From: Kitasatospora atroaurantiaca
GTDB taxonomy: Bacteria; Actinomycetota; Actinomycetes; Streptomycetales; Streptomycetaceae
Assembly (NCBI RefSeq): GCF_007828955.1
Contig: NZ_VIVR01000001.1
Span: 2,914,001 to 2,978,000 of the forward strand
DNA: 64,000 nucleotides
Direction: 5' to 3'
Shown: one piece after another, positions 28,020-36,148 of the stretch
Numbering within the stretch: the first letter of the stretch is position 1
How the letters are laid out: each line of letters opens with the position of its first letter
The notes under the pieces: model-generated
What the model saw: only the letters and a program-made list of their open reading frames with translations
What the model was told of the DNA's origin: nothing
Database searches by the model: none
Made by a program: the position numbers and the translations under genes

Positions 28020-28724
28020 CTAGCCCTGCTGCGCCTTCCGGAGCTTGGCCACCTGCGTCCGGACGACCCGGTCGTCCGGCGCGGGGGCCGGCTCCTTCCC
28101 CACCCCGACGGTGCTGAAGACCGCGAGAGCCGTGCCGGTCCTGGCCAGCAGGGCGCGCTGGGAGAGCACCACCGCTCCCGATTCATTCGTGAGAGTGAAG
28201 GCCGTGGCACCGTCGGCTCCCTCGGGGGTGGGCGTGTCGAGCCGGGTCAGCCGGTGCTTGGTACGGACGCCCTTCTGCACTCCACCCGTGCTGGAGGTGA
28301 ACGCGGTGCACTGCGTCAGCAGCTTGTCGAGCTGGTCCTGGAGTTGGGCGGCCCGGCCGGGGCGGAAGGCGAGCAGGCCCGCGTAGACGGCAGCCCCGGG
28401 GTCGGCGGACCGGGCGACGCTCAGGTCGGTCTCGGCCAGCGGGCCCGCGGCCGGGTTGGCCGGGGCCACCGCGTCCAGAACCGGCTGGCAGGCCGGTACG
28501 TCGGCCGTCTCGCGGTCGTTCCCGGGCCCGGTCTCGCCGTGACCCGGGGTCATCACGGTGACCACGTACCCCTGGCCGAGGTCTCCGTCCGAGAGCACGG
28601 CGGCCCGCAGCTGCTCGGCGGTCAGCTCCCGCGGCGCGGCGGCCCGGTCGTCGGAGGGGGTGACGGTGGTGCAGCCCGCGGCCAGCAGTACGCAGCAGAG
28701 GACACGGACGGAGCGAGTGGGCAC
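28020..28724 (-). CDS. Predicted lipoprotein of unknown function
   Basis: 234 residues from a GTG at 28724 with GAGGA about 6 bases upstream; the longer frame to 28790 lacks this. A short signal peptide ends in a lipobox LAAGC (Cys at about 17). The mature part has an acidic Gly-rich segment (TPGHGETGPGNDRETADVPACQ) and two further Cys (PACQPV, LLTQCTAF) that could form a disulfide, with alternating helix/strand character similar to other actinobacterial sensor-like lipoproteins. No enzymatic motif. Ends seven bases after the converging OHCU decarboxylase gene. Confidence 0.8.
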   Translation of the reverse strand: MPTRSVRVLCCVLLAAGCTTVTPSDDRAAAPRELTAEQLRAAVLSDGDLGQGYVVTVMTPGHGETGPGNDRETADVPACQPVLDAVAPANPAAGPLAETDLSVARSADPGAAVYAGLLAFRPGRAAQLQDQLDKLLTQCTAFTSSTGGVQKGVRTKHRLTRLDTPTPEGADGATAFTLTNESGAVVLSQRALLARTGTALAVFSTVGVGKEPAPAPDDRVVRTQVAKLRKAQQG

Positions 28725-28968
28725 GGCGGTCCTCGGCGGGTGAGTGGGCATCAGCGGATGCGCTACCGTAACGCAGCCGGACATGTACACAGGGTCACCA
28801 GAGGCCCGCCCATTAGGCCGAGAGTGCCTGATTGATCACACCCGGGGCCCCCGGAGGCGGTTCACGACACGGCGTCGATAGGATGCTGGCGGCCGGAGGA
28901 CCGTACCCGGCCGGGCTGACCGACACCGAAGCCGGCCGAGCCCCCAATCCGCTTCCGGAGGGTTTTCC

Positions 28969-29349
28969 GTGCCGGCTGGAACGCTGTACCGCGGCCGGGA
29001 AGGCATGTGGAGCTGGGTGGCTCATCGAGTCACCGGCGTCCTCATCTTTTTCTTCCTGTTCGCCCATGTCCTCGACACCGCACTGGTGCGCGTGTCGCCC
29101 GAGGCGTACGACTCCGTCATTCAGACGTACAAGACGCCCCTCGTGAACGTGATGGAGTACGGCCTCACCGCCGCCATCCTGTTCCACGCCCTGAACGGCC
29201 TGCGGGTCGTCGCGGTGGACTTCTGGTCCAAGGGTGCCAAGTACCAGAAGCAGATGCTCTGGTCCGTGGTCGGCGTCTGGGTCGTCCTGCTGGCGGCGTC
29301 CTTCTACCACATCCTCCAGCACACCCTTCGTACCTGGTTCGGGGGCTGA
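28969..29349 (+). CDS. sdhC: Succinate dehydrogenase cytochrome b556 subunit
   Basis: 126 residues from a GTG with GGAGGG about 6 bases upstream. Three membrane helices; the quinone/heme signature is MWSWVAHRVTGVLIFFFLFAHVLD (read as two blocks) with a conserved SH-type Arg-Val-Thr-Gly and a heme-ligand His candidate in LFHALNGLR. First gene of sdhCDAB; membrane anchor that passes electrons from the iron-sulfur subunit to menaquinone. The 244-base upstream region carries its promoter; I could not define the elements with confidence. Confidence 0.95.
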   Translation: MPAGTLYRGREGMWSWVAHRVTGVLIFFFLFAHVLDTALVRVSPEAYDSVIQTYKTPLVNVMEYGLTAAILFHALNGLRVVAVDFWSKGAKYQKQMLWSVVGVWVVLLAASFYHILQHTLRTWFGG

Positions 29350-29355
29350 TCCGCG

Positions 29356-29847
29356 ATGACGACGGAATACTCTGACGCTGTTGTCGTCTCGGCCGTCCAG
29401 GCCCACACGGGCCAGGGCCTCGGCACCGGTAACCCGGCCGACGCCTTCGTGGTCGAGCCTCCCCGGACTCGCACCAAGAAGACCCCGCGCCGTACGCGTA
29501 CCAACTTCGAGATGCTCGCGTGGCTCTTCATGCGCCTCTCGGGTGTCGTGCTGGTCTTCCTGATCCTCGGTCACCTGCTGATCATGCTGGTGCTCGACGG
29601 CGGCGTCTCCAAGGTCGGCTTCGCCTTCGTGGCCGGCCGCTGGGCCTCGCCGTTCTGGCAGACCTGGGACCTGCTCATGCTCTGGCTCGCCATGCTCCAC
29701 GGCTCCAACGGCATGCGTACGGTCATCAACGACTACGCCGAGAAGGACTCGACCCGTCTCTGGCTGAAGACCCTGATGGGTGTCGCGACCGTCTTCACGG
29801 TCCTGCTCGGCACCCTGGTGATCTTCACCTTCGACCCGAACATCTAA
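29356..29847 (+). CDS. sdhD: Succinate dehydrogenase hydrophobic membrane anchor subunit
   Basis: 163 residues, ATG six bases after the sdhC stop. A soluble N-terminal stretch of about 50 residues rich in Arg and Pro precedes three membrane helices (LAWLFMRLSGVVLVFLILGHLLIM; LLMLWLAMLHGSNGMRTV; VFTVLLGTLVIFTF, each abbreviated). His in ILGHLL and LHGSNG are heme or quinone ligand candidates. Partner of SdhC. Confidence 0.94.
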   Translation: MTTEYSDAVVVSAVQAHTGQGLGTGNPADAFVVEPPRTRTKKTPRRTRTNFEMLAWLFMRLSGVVLVFLILGHLLIMLVLDGGVSKVGFAFVAGRWASPFWQTWDLLMLWLAMLHGSNGMRTVINDYAEKDSTRLWLKTLMGVATVFTVLLGTLVIFTFDPNI

Positions 29848-29876
29848 TCGGCGAACCCAGAGGCGAGCAGAGACCC

Positions 29877-31619
29877 ATGCAGATTCACCAGTACGACACC
29901 GTCATCGTCGGCGCCGGCGGCGCCGGCATGCGCGCGGCCATCGAGTCGACCCAGCGCAGCCGCACCGCGGTACTGACCAAGCTCTACCCCACCCGGTCCC
30001 ACACCGGCGCGGCCCAGGGCGGCATGTGCGCCGCCCTCGCCAACGTCGAGGAGGACAACTGGGAGTGGCACACCTTCGACACGGTCAAGGGTGGTGACTA
30101 CCTGGTCGACCAGGACGCCGCCGAGATCATGTGCAAGGAGGCCATCGACGCGGTCCTCGACCTCGAGAAGATGGGCCTGCCCTTCTCCCGTACCGAGCAG
30201 GGCCGGATCGACCAGCGCCGCTTCGGCGGCCACTCGCGCAACCACGGCGAGGCCCCGGTCCGCCGGTCCTGCTACGCCGCGGACCGCACCGGTCACATGA
30301 TCCTCCAGACGCTGTTCCAGAACTGCGTCAAGCACGGCGTCGAGTTCTTCAACGAGTTCTACGTGCTCGACCTGCTGATCAACGACGGCAAGACCGCCGG
30401 CGTGGTCGCGTACGAGCTGGCGACCGGTGAGATCCACGTCTTCCAGGCGAAGTCCGTGGTCTTCGCCTCCGGCGGCACCGGCAAGTTCTTCAAGGTGACC
30501 TCCAACGCCCACACCCTCACCGGTGACGGCCAGGCCCTGGTCTACCGCCGCGGCCTGCCGCTGGAGGACATGGAGTTCTTCCAGTTCCACCCGACGGGCA
30601 TCTGGCGCATGGGCATCCTCCTCACCGAGGGTGCGCGTGGCGAGGGTGGCATCCTGCGCAACAAGGACGGCGAGCGCTTCATGGAGCGCTACGCCCCCGT
30701 CATGAAGGACCTCGCGTCCCGTGACGTGTGTTCGCGCGCGATCTACACCGAGATCCGCGAGGGTCGCGGCTGCGGCCCGGACGGCGACCACGTCTACCTG
30801 GACCTGACGCACCTTCCGCCGGAGCAGCTGGACGCCAAGCTCCCGGACATCACCGAGTTCGCGCGCACCTACCTCGGCATCGAGCCCTACACGGACCCGA
30901 TTCCGATCCAGCCCACCGCGCACTACGCCATGGGCGGCATCCCGACCAACGTCGAGGGTGAGGTCCTGCGCAACAACACGGACGTCGTTCCGGGTCTGTA
31001 CGCGGCCGGCGAGGTCGCCTGTGTCTCCGTGCACGGCGCCAACCGTCTGGGCACCAACTCGCTGCTGGACATCAACGTCTTCGGCAAGCGGGCCGGTATC
31101 GCCGCCGCCGACTACGCGCAGACGGTGGACTTCACCGAGCTGCCCGAGAACCCGGCCGAGAAGGTGCAGGCGCTGGTCGAGGGCCTGCGCGAGTCCACCG
31201 GCACCGAGTCGGTCTCGCAGATCCGCAAGGAGCTGCAGGAGACCATGGACACCAACGCCATGGTCTACCGCACCGGCGAGACGCTGAAGCAGGCGGTCTC
31301 GGACATCGCGGCGCTGCGCGAGCGGTACAAGAACGTCGCGATCCAGGACAAGGGCATGCGCTACAACACGGACCTCCTGGAGGCCGTGGAGCTGGGCAAC
31401 CTGCTCGACCTGGCCGAGGTGCTGGCCGTCTCCGCGCTGGCCCGTGAGGAGTCGCGCGGCGGTCACTACCGCGAGGACTTCCCGACCCGTGACGACGTGA
31501 AGTTCATGCGACACACCATGGCGTACCAGGAGGTTGCCGAGGACGGCACCACCTCCATCCGCCTCGACTACAAGCCGGTCGTCACGACCCGCTACCAGCC
31601 GATGGAGCGTAAGTACTGA
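29877..31619 (+). CDS. sdhA: Succinate dehydrogenase flavoprotein subunit
   Basis: 580 residues from the ATG at 29877. FAD-binding GAGGAGM at about 12-18; the covalent FAD His lies in TRSHTGAAQGG; the substrate and catalytic regions are QFHPTGIW and HGANRLGTNSLLD. Oxidises succinate to fumarate in the TCA cycle and passes electrons to SdhB. It overlaps the sdhB start by one base (TGATG), supporting coupled translation. Confidence 0.98.
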   Translation: MQIHQYDTVIVGAGGAGMRAAIESTQRSRTAVLTKLYPTRSHTGAAQGGMCAALANVEEDNWEWHTFDTVKGGDYLVDQDAAEIMCKEAIDAVLDLEKMGLPFSRTEQGRIDQRRFGGHSRNHGEAPVRRSCYAADRTGHMILQTLFQNCVKHGVEFFNEFYVLDLLINDGKTAGVVAYELATGEIHVFQAKSVVFASGGTGKFFKVTSNAHTLTGDGQALVYRRGLPLEDMEFFQFHPTGIWRMGILLTEGARGEGGILRNKDGERFMERYAPVMKDLASRDVCSRAIYTEIREGRGCGPDGDHVYLDLTHLPPEQLDAKLPDITEFARTYLGIEPYTDPIPIQPTAHYAMGGIPTNVEGEVLRNNTDVVPGLYAAGEVACVSVHGANRLGTNSLLDINVFGKRAGIAAADYAQTVDFTELPENPAEKVQALVEGLRESTGTESVSQIRKELQETMDTNAMVYRTGETLKQAVSDIAALRERYKNVAIQDKGMRYNTDLLEAVELGNLLDLAEVLAVSALAREESRGGHYREDFPTRDDVKFMRHTMAYQEVAEDGTTSIRLDYKPVVTTRYQPMERKY

Positions 31620-32392
31620 TGAGCACTCCGACGATGGAGAACAACTCAGCCGCTCTGGACGCGGCTGAGGCCGGCGGCGTCCAGCTGATCACCGTCACCC
31701 TCCGGATCCGCCGGTTCAACCCGGAGGAGCACCCGGACCCGGTGTGGGTCGACTACCAGCTCGAGATGGACCCGAAGGAGCGCGTCCTGGACGCGCTCAA
31801 CAAGGTCAAGTGGGAGCAGGACGGCACCCTCACCTACCGCCGTTCCTGCGCGCACGGGATCTGCGGCTCGGACGCGATGCGGATCAACGGCCGCAACCGT
31901 CTGGCCTGCAAGACCCTGATCAAGGACGTCAACCCGGAGAAGCCCATCACGATCGAGGCCATCAAGGGCCTCGCGGTCCTCAAGGACCTCATCGTGGACA
32001 TGGACCCGTTCTTCCAGGCGTACAAGGACGTCATGCCGTTCCTGATCACCAACGGGAACGAGCCGACCCGCGAGCGCCTGCAGTCCGCCGAGGACCGCGA
32101 GCGCTTCGACGACACCACCAAGTGCATCCTGTGCGCCGCGTGCACGTCGTCCTGCCCGGTCTTCTGGAACGACGGCCAGTACTTCGGCCCGGCCGCGATC
32201 GTCAACGCGCACCGCTTCATCTTCGACTCGCGTGACGAGGGCGGCGAGCAGCGCCTGGAGATCCTGAACGACCGTGAGGGTGTGTGGCGCTGCCGCACCA
32301 CCTTCAACTGCTCGGAGGCCTGCCCGCGTGGCATCGAGGTCACCAAGGCGATCCAGGAAGTGAAGCGGGCGCTGGTCACCCGCCGCTTCTAG
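31619..32392 (+). CDS. sdhB: Succinate dehydrogenase iron-sulfur subunit
   Basis: 257 residues. The 2Fe-2S ligands are in RRSCAHGICGSDAM and RLACK (about 78-102); the C-terminal ferredoxin-like half has CILCAACTSSCP for the 4Fe-4S cluster and TTFNCSEACPRGI for the 3Fe-4S cluster. Relays electrons from FAD to quinone. An N-terminal extension of about 20 residues precedes the conserved domain. Last gene of the operon, followed by a terminator. Confidence 0.98.
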   Translation: MSTPTMENNSAALDAAEAGGVQLITVTLRIRRFNPEEHPDPVWVDYQLEMDPKERVLDALNKVKWEQDGTLTYRRSCAHGICGSDAMRINGRNRLACKTLIKDVNPEKPITIEAIKGLAVLKDLIVDMDPFFQAYKDVMPFLITNGNEPTRERLQSAEDRERFDDTTKCILCAACTSSCPVFWNDGQYFGPAAIVNAHRFIFDSRDEGGEQRLEILNDREGVWRCRTTFNCSEACPRGIEVTKAIQEVKRALVTRRF

Positions 32393-32401
32393 AGCACCTG
32401 C

Positions 32402-32437
32402 GGAGGGCCCGTCCGGTTTCGACCGGGCGGGCCCTCC
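32402..32437. terminator. Bidirectional terminator after sdhB
   Basis: A 16-bp stem (ggagggcccgtccggt with its complement, one G-T pair), 4-base loop, then GGCTTTCC. The next gene converges from the right. Confidence 0.9.
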
Positions 32438-32445
32438 GGCTTTCC

Positions 32446-32682
32446 CTATTTCTTGCGCAGACCGCGGACGCCGATGCTGCCGACCAGCAGGCCGAGGACC
32501 AGCGAGGTGACGGCCAGCAGCAGGTGGACCCAGAAGAAGGCGGTGGGCTGGGAGTGGTCGCCGCCGGTGAAGGCCTGGCCGCCGGAGTCCTTCCAGAGGT
32601 TCTTCACGAACGTCGTCCAGATGATCAGGGACCAGACGCCGAAGGCGGCGAGGAACCAGGACGTACGGCGGCTGAGCTTCAT
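32446..32682 (-). CDS. Small two-helix membrane protein
   Basis: 78 residues from the ATG at 32682 with AAGGA upstream; longer frames are antisense to the carboxypeptidase. Two hydrophobic helices (TSWFLAAFGVWSLIIWTTFV and FFWVHLLLAVTSLVLGLLVG) flank a polar loop with KDSGGQAFTGGDHSQPT, and the protein ends RGLRKK. This resembles a conserved small SCO4848-family-type actinobacterial membrane protein near sdh; function unknown. Confidence 0.8.
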   Translation of the reverse strand: MKLSRRTSWFLAAFGVWSLIIWTTFVKNLWKDSGGQAFTGGDHSQPTAFFWVHLLLAVTSLVLGLLVGSIGVRGLRKK

Positions 32683-32820
32683 GGGGTGGTCCTTGGACGG
32701 TGGGGGCACGGTCGTCCTCCAGTATGAGGACTGGGCCGGACGGCCCAGTGACCGGCACTCATTGGAGGGACCGCAGCGGCGCGGCGGGCCACCGGACGAC
32801 CGGCTGGGTACGTTCACCTC

Positions 32821-34077
32821 GTGCAGAAAGTCCGTCACCTCACGTACCGATGCGCCGCCGTGGCCGCCGCCGTCTCGCTCAGTGCCGCCGCAGCGGCCCC
32901 GCAGGACGAGCCGCCGCCCAAGATGTCCACGATCGGCGGCGAGCGCCTGGCCCGGCCCGGCGTCCAACTGGAACCGAAGGCCGGCGCGCCCGGCCTGCCC
33001 GGGGAGCTGACCGGCCAGTCCTGGCTGGTCGCCGACGCCGGCACCGGAGAGGTGCTGGCGGCCCGCAACGCGCACTGGCCGCTGCCTCCGGCCAGCACGC
33101 TGAAGATGCTGTTCGCCGACACCGTGCTGCCGAAGTTCGACCGGGCGACGGTGCACAAGGTCGCACCCGCCGAGCTGGCCGGGCTCGGGGCGGGCAGCAG
33201 CCTGGTCGGCGTCAAGGAGGACCTGGACTACCGGGTCGAGGACCTCTGGCGCGGCGTCTTCCTCAGCTCGGGCAACGACGCGGTGCACGTGCTGGCCCAC
33301 ATGAACGGCGGGGTCGAGCAGACCGTCAGCCAGATGCAGGCCCGCGCGGACGCCATGCAGGCCCACGACACCCATGTGGTCTCCCCCGACGGCTACGACA
33401 TGGACGGCCAGGTCTCCTCGGCGTACGACCTCACGCTGTTCGCCCGCGCCGGTCTGCGCAACGCGGACTTCCGGTCGTACTGCTCGACCCAGTCCGCCCA
33501 GTTCCCCGGCGCGCTGGACAAGGCCACCGGCCAGCGCGGCAGCTTCGGCATCTCCAACACCGACCGGCTGCTGGGCAAGTACCCGGGGCTGATCGGCGTG
33601 AAGAACGGCTACACCACCAACGCCGGTGCCACCTTCGTCGGCGCCGCCGAGCGGGGCGGCCGGACCTTGCTGGTCGCGGTGATGCACCCGGAGTCGTACA
33701 TGAAGGTGTACGACGAGACGGCGTCGCTGCTCGACTGGGGGTTCGCGGCGGCCGGGAAGGTCACTCCGGTCGGGAAGCTGGTGGACGCACCGGTGGCCGC
33801 GACCACCGGCAAGCCCGCGGTGGCCCAGGCCGCTGGCGATCCGCCGCAGGCCGCACCGGTCGAGCAGCGGGCGGCCCGGACCGGCACGACGGCCCGGGTG
33901 GGCACGGCCGGGTGGCTCGCGGCCGTGCTGTGCGGGGCCGCCGCCGTCGCCGCCCTGAGCAGGGCGACGCTGCGACGGCGACGGCGGCGGGCCAGGTCCC
34001 TGGCCTGGCAGGGGGCCACGCCCGAGGACGTCACGGTGGCCGAGCCGGTGGGGGCCACGGCCATCGGTCGGCGCTGA
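32821..34077 (+). CDS. D-alanyl-D-alanine carboxypeptidase (DacA/PBP5-like)
   Basis: 418 residues from a GTG at 32821. Signal peptide at 1-26. The penicillin-binding motifs are S92-T-L-K95, S150-G-N152 and K261-N-G rather than the usual K-T-G. A Pro/Ala-rich linker and one transmembrane helix (near 360-382) followed by an Arg-rich tail anchor the enzyme to the outside of the membrane. It trims the terminal D-Ala of peptidoglycan stem peptides. KNG is, from memory, also seen in related actinobacterial enzymes. Confidence 0.93.
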   Translation: MQKVRHLTYRCAAVAAAVSLSAAAAAPQDEPPPKMSTIGGERLARPGVQLEPKAGAPGLPGELTGQSWLVADAGTGEVLAARNAHWPLPPASTLKMLFADTVLPKFDRATVHKVAPAELAGLGAGSSLVGVKEDLDYRVEDLWRGVFLSSGNDAVHVLAHMNGGVEQTVSQMQARADAMQAHDTHVVSPDGYDMDGQVSSAYDLTLFARAGLRNADFRSYCSTQSAQFPGALDKATGQRGSFGISNTDRLLGKYPGLIGVKNGYTTNAGATFVGAAERGGRTLLVAVMHPESYMKVYDETASLLDWGFAAAGKVTPVGKLVDAPVAATTGKPAVAQAAGDPPQAAPVEQRAARTGTTARVGTAGWLAAVLCGAAAVAALSRATLRRRRRRARSLAWQGATPEDVTVAEPVGATAIGRR

Positions 34078-34101
34078 GGCGCGGGCCCCCGACGGGCTCG
34101 G

Positions 34102-35019
34102 TCAGCAGCTCCGGCGCTTGCGGGCGGCCCTCAGGGCGCGGCGGGTGGCCAGGGTGGCGATGGGCGGGAGCAGGTCGAGCGCGATCCGGCGGGCCGCCGA
34201 ACGCTCCGGGGCCGCCGCACGGGGCTTCGGGGCGTCGTCCCAGGCCAGCCGGCAGACCGTCCGGCCGGCGATGACGTCCTCGTCCAGCCGGAAGCCCTCG
34301 CCGCGCCAGTCGCGGGCCAGCAGGGCCGCCTTCGCGGCCTCGGCGTCGCCCCAGGTGCCGTAGAACTTCTCCGGGGTCAGGCAGACCGGCTGCAGGCCGT
34401 GGTCGAACACCGCCTCCCAGACCGCCGCCGCGACACCCGGGGTGTGCGGGGAGCGGTAGTCGTCCAGCACCACCAGGCCGTCCTTGGCGAGGGCCTCCCT
34501 GGCCACCTGGATGTCGCCGGCCACGTGCTCGTACAGGTGCGAGGCGTCGACGTGCACGAAGCGGCAGCTGCCCGCCGGGATGCGGCCGTCGGCGAGGACG
34601 GAGGTGGGCGCCTGGATCACCGTCGGCAGCTCCTGGTGGAAGGCCAGGTAGTTGGCCTCGAAGGCCTGCCGGGTGAGGGTCTTCCGGTAGGACATGGCCA
34701 TCTCGGCGGAGTTGTCCTCGTCCGGCGCCTCGGAGTCGAACAGGTCGCAGACGGTGAAGGTCTCACCCCGCTGGAGGTGGCTGCCGAGCAGGATCGCGCT
34801 GCGGCCGAGGTAGGTGCCCAGCTCCAGGATGTCCCCGGTGGTCCCGTCCGCGGTCTGGCGGTCCAGCAGCCAGTCGAAGGCCTGTTGGTCGACCCTCCAG
34901 AACCAGCCCGGGACCTCGTCCGGGGTACGGGGGACGGCGGATGGCGGCTGCTGCTGCTCGTTGGCGGCGGCGATGTCGGTGTCGGTGTCGGTGTCGGAGC
35001 TGGGATCGGCGCTGATCAC
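34102..35019 (-). CDS. TylF-like SAM-dependent methyltransferase
   Basis: 305 residues from a GTG at 35019 with GGAG six bases upstream; a TTG at 35076 gives a longer frame without a ribosome site. After a low-complexity leader with an Asp-Thr repeat (encoded by 6-bp gtcggt repeats at 34975-34992) the Rossmann core begins with GDILELGTYLGRSAILLGSHL and continues with the metal-site-like FVHVDASHLYEHVAGDI and LVVLDDYRSP, as in macrocin O-methyltransferase-type sugar methylases (Methyltransf_24/TylF). The C-terminal 40 residues are basic. It is the first gene of the surface-polysaccharide region and could methylate a glycan. Confidence 0.82.
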   Translation of the reverse strand: MISADPSSDTDTDTDIAAANEQQQPPSAVPRTPDEVPGWFWRVDQQAFDWLLDRQTADGTTGDILELGTYLGRSAILLGSHLQRGETFTVCDLFDSEAPDEDNSAEMAMSYRKTLTRQAFEANYLAFHQELPTVIQAPTSVLADGRIPAGSCRFVHVDASHLYEHVAGDIQVAREALAKDGLVVLDDYRSPHTPGVAAAVWEAVFDHGLQPVCLTPEKFYGTWGDAEAAKAALLARDWRGEGFRLDEDVIAGRTVCRLAWDDAPKPRAAAPERSAARRIALDLLPPIATLATRRALRAARKRRSC

Positions 35020-35143
35020 GAGTATCTCCAGGGGTGGCGGCGGGCGGGGGGTTGCCGCTGCGTCGTTCTCGTCCAAGGGGTGCGTCAGGCGAGGGTGGCC
35101 GTGATCATAGTCACAATTTCTGACAAATGGCAGAGGGCGCGCG

Positions 35144-36049
35144 TCAGTTCTCCCCGGCCGTTTCGAGCTGCGCCCGCGCGCGTGACCTGGCCCGCTGCCG
35201 GGCGGCCGCCGGATCGGCCAGGGCCGTCCAGGAGGCGCAGTACATCAGCAGCCGGCTGACGAAGTTGATCCACAGCAGCAGGGCCACCGGGACACCGAAG
35301 GCGCCGTAGACACTCTTGCCGGCCACCGAGTTCAGGTAGGACGCCAGCAGCAGCTTGAGCACCTCGAAGCCGACCGCGCCGATCAGGGCGCCCTGCAGGA
35401 TGTCACGGCGGCGCTGACCGGTGATCCGGGGGAACGGGCCCAGCAGGTACGCGAAGAGCACGACGTCGGCGAGCACGGCGATCAGGAAGCTCGCCACGGA
35501 CAGCAGATACTTGGTGCCGCCCAGGTTGAGCCAGTCGGCCAGGCGCTCGGCCAGCGTGGTCGCCGTGGTGGAGGCGGCCAGTGACACCAGCGTGACCACT
35601 CCCAGGCCGGCCAGGACCAGGCAGTCCCAGGCCTTGCGCAGCACCACGTTCCCGGCTTCCGCGGGCAGTTGCCAGACGTCCCGCACCGAGCCGCGCATGG
35701 TGTCCACCCAGCCGAGCCCCGAGATCAGCAGGATCACGCCGCTGATCAGCCCGACCGTCGCGGCGTTGGCCACCAGTGAGGGCAGGTCGAGGGAGTCGGC
35801 CAGGCCGGGGACCTGGTCGGCGATCTTGTTCTGCAGCTCCTGCACCCGGGAGTCCGAGAGGGTCGCGACGGCGATCGCCAGGGCGACGGTGAGCAGCGGG
35901 AAGAGGGCGAGAAAGGCGAAGAACGTGACGGCGCCGGCGAGGCGGTTGGCCTTGGCGTCGGTGAAGTGGGCGTACACCAGGTAGGGGCGGCTGCGGAGCA
36001 GTATGGCGACGACCGGACCGATCACCGGCAGCCTGGTCAGGAATTCCAC
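35144..36049 (-). CDS. YihY/BrkB family membrane protein
   Basis: 301 residues from a GTG at 36049 with AGGAG eight bases upstream. Six predicted membrane helices with family motifs FTDAKANRLAGAVTFFAFLALFPLL and SGLGWVDTMRGSVRDVW; the late segment LYGAFGVPVALLLWINF-type (here SVYGAFGVPVALLLW) is characteristic. Family role is unsettled (once called ribonuclease BN; possibly a transporter or flippase-like protein). It sits between a methyltransferase and AftA-like gene on the same strand. Confidence 0.9.
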   Translation of the reverse strand: MEFLTRLPVIGPVVAILLRSRPYLVYAHFTDAKANRLAGAVTFFAFLALFPLLTVALAIAVATLSDSRVQELQNKIADQVPGLADSLDLPSLVANAATVGLISGVILLISGLGWVDTMRGSVRDVWQLPAEAGNVVLRKAWDCLVLAGLGVVTLVSLAASTTATTLAERLADWLNLGGTKYLLSVASFLIAVLADVVLFAYLLGPFPRITGQRRRDILQGALIGAVGFEVLKLLLASYLNSVAGKSVYGAFGVPVALLLWINFVSRLLMYCASWTALADPAAARQRARSRARAQLETAGEN

Positions 36050-36148
36050 GGGTCGCTCCTACCCCGCCGGGCCGCCGAGGAGCGTCGGGACAGTCGGGCC
36101 GATACGGGACAAAAGTGGACAAGGCCACCTGTATACCGTGCCCGGCCG

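Noticed and set aside
29844..31514. 556-residue minus-strand open frame
   Set aside because: Antisense to sdhA; Val/Leu/Gly-rich without motif.
34975..34998. gtcggt microsatellite as a regulatory repeat
   Set aside because: It lies inside the methyltransferase coding region and simply encodes an Asp-Thr run in a disordered leader.
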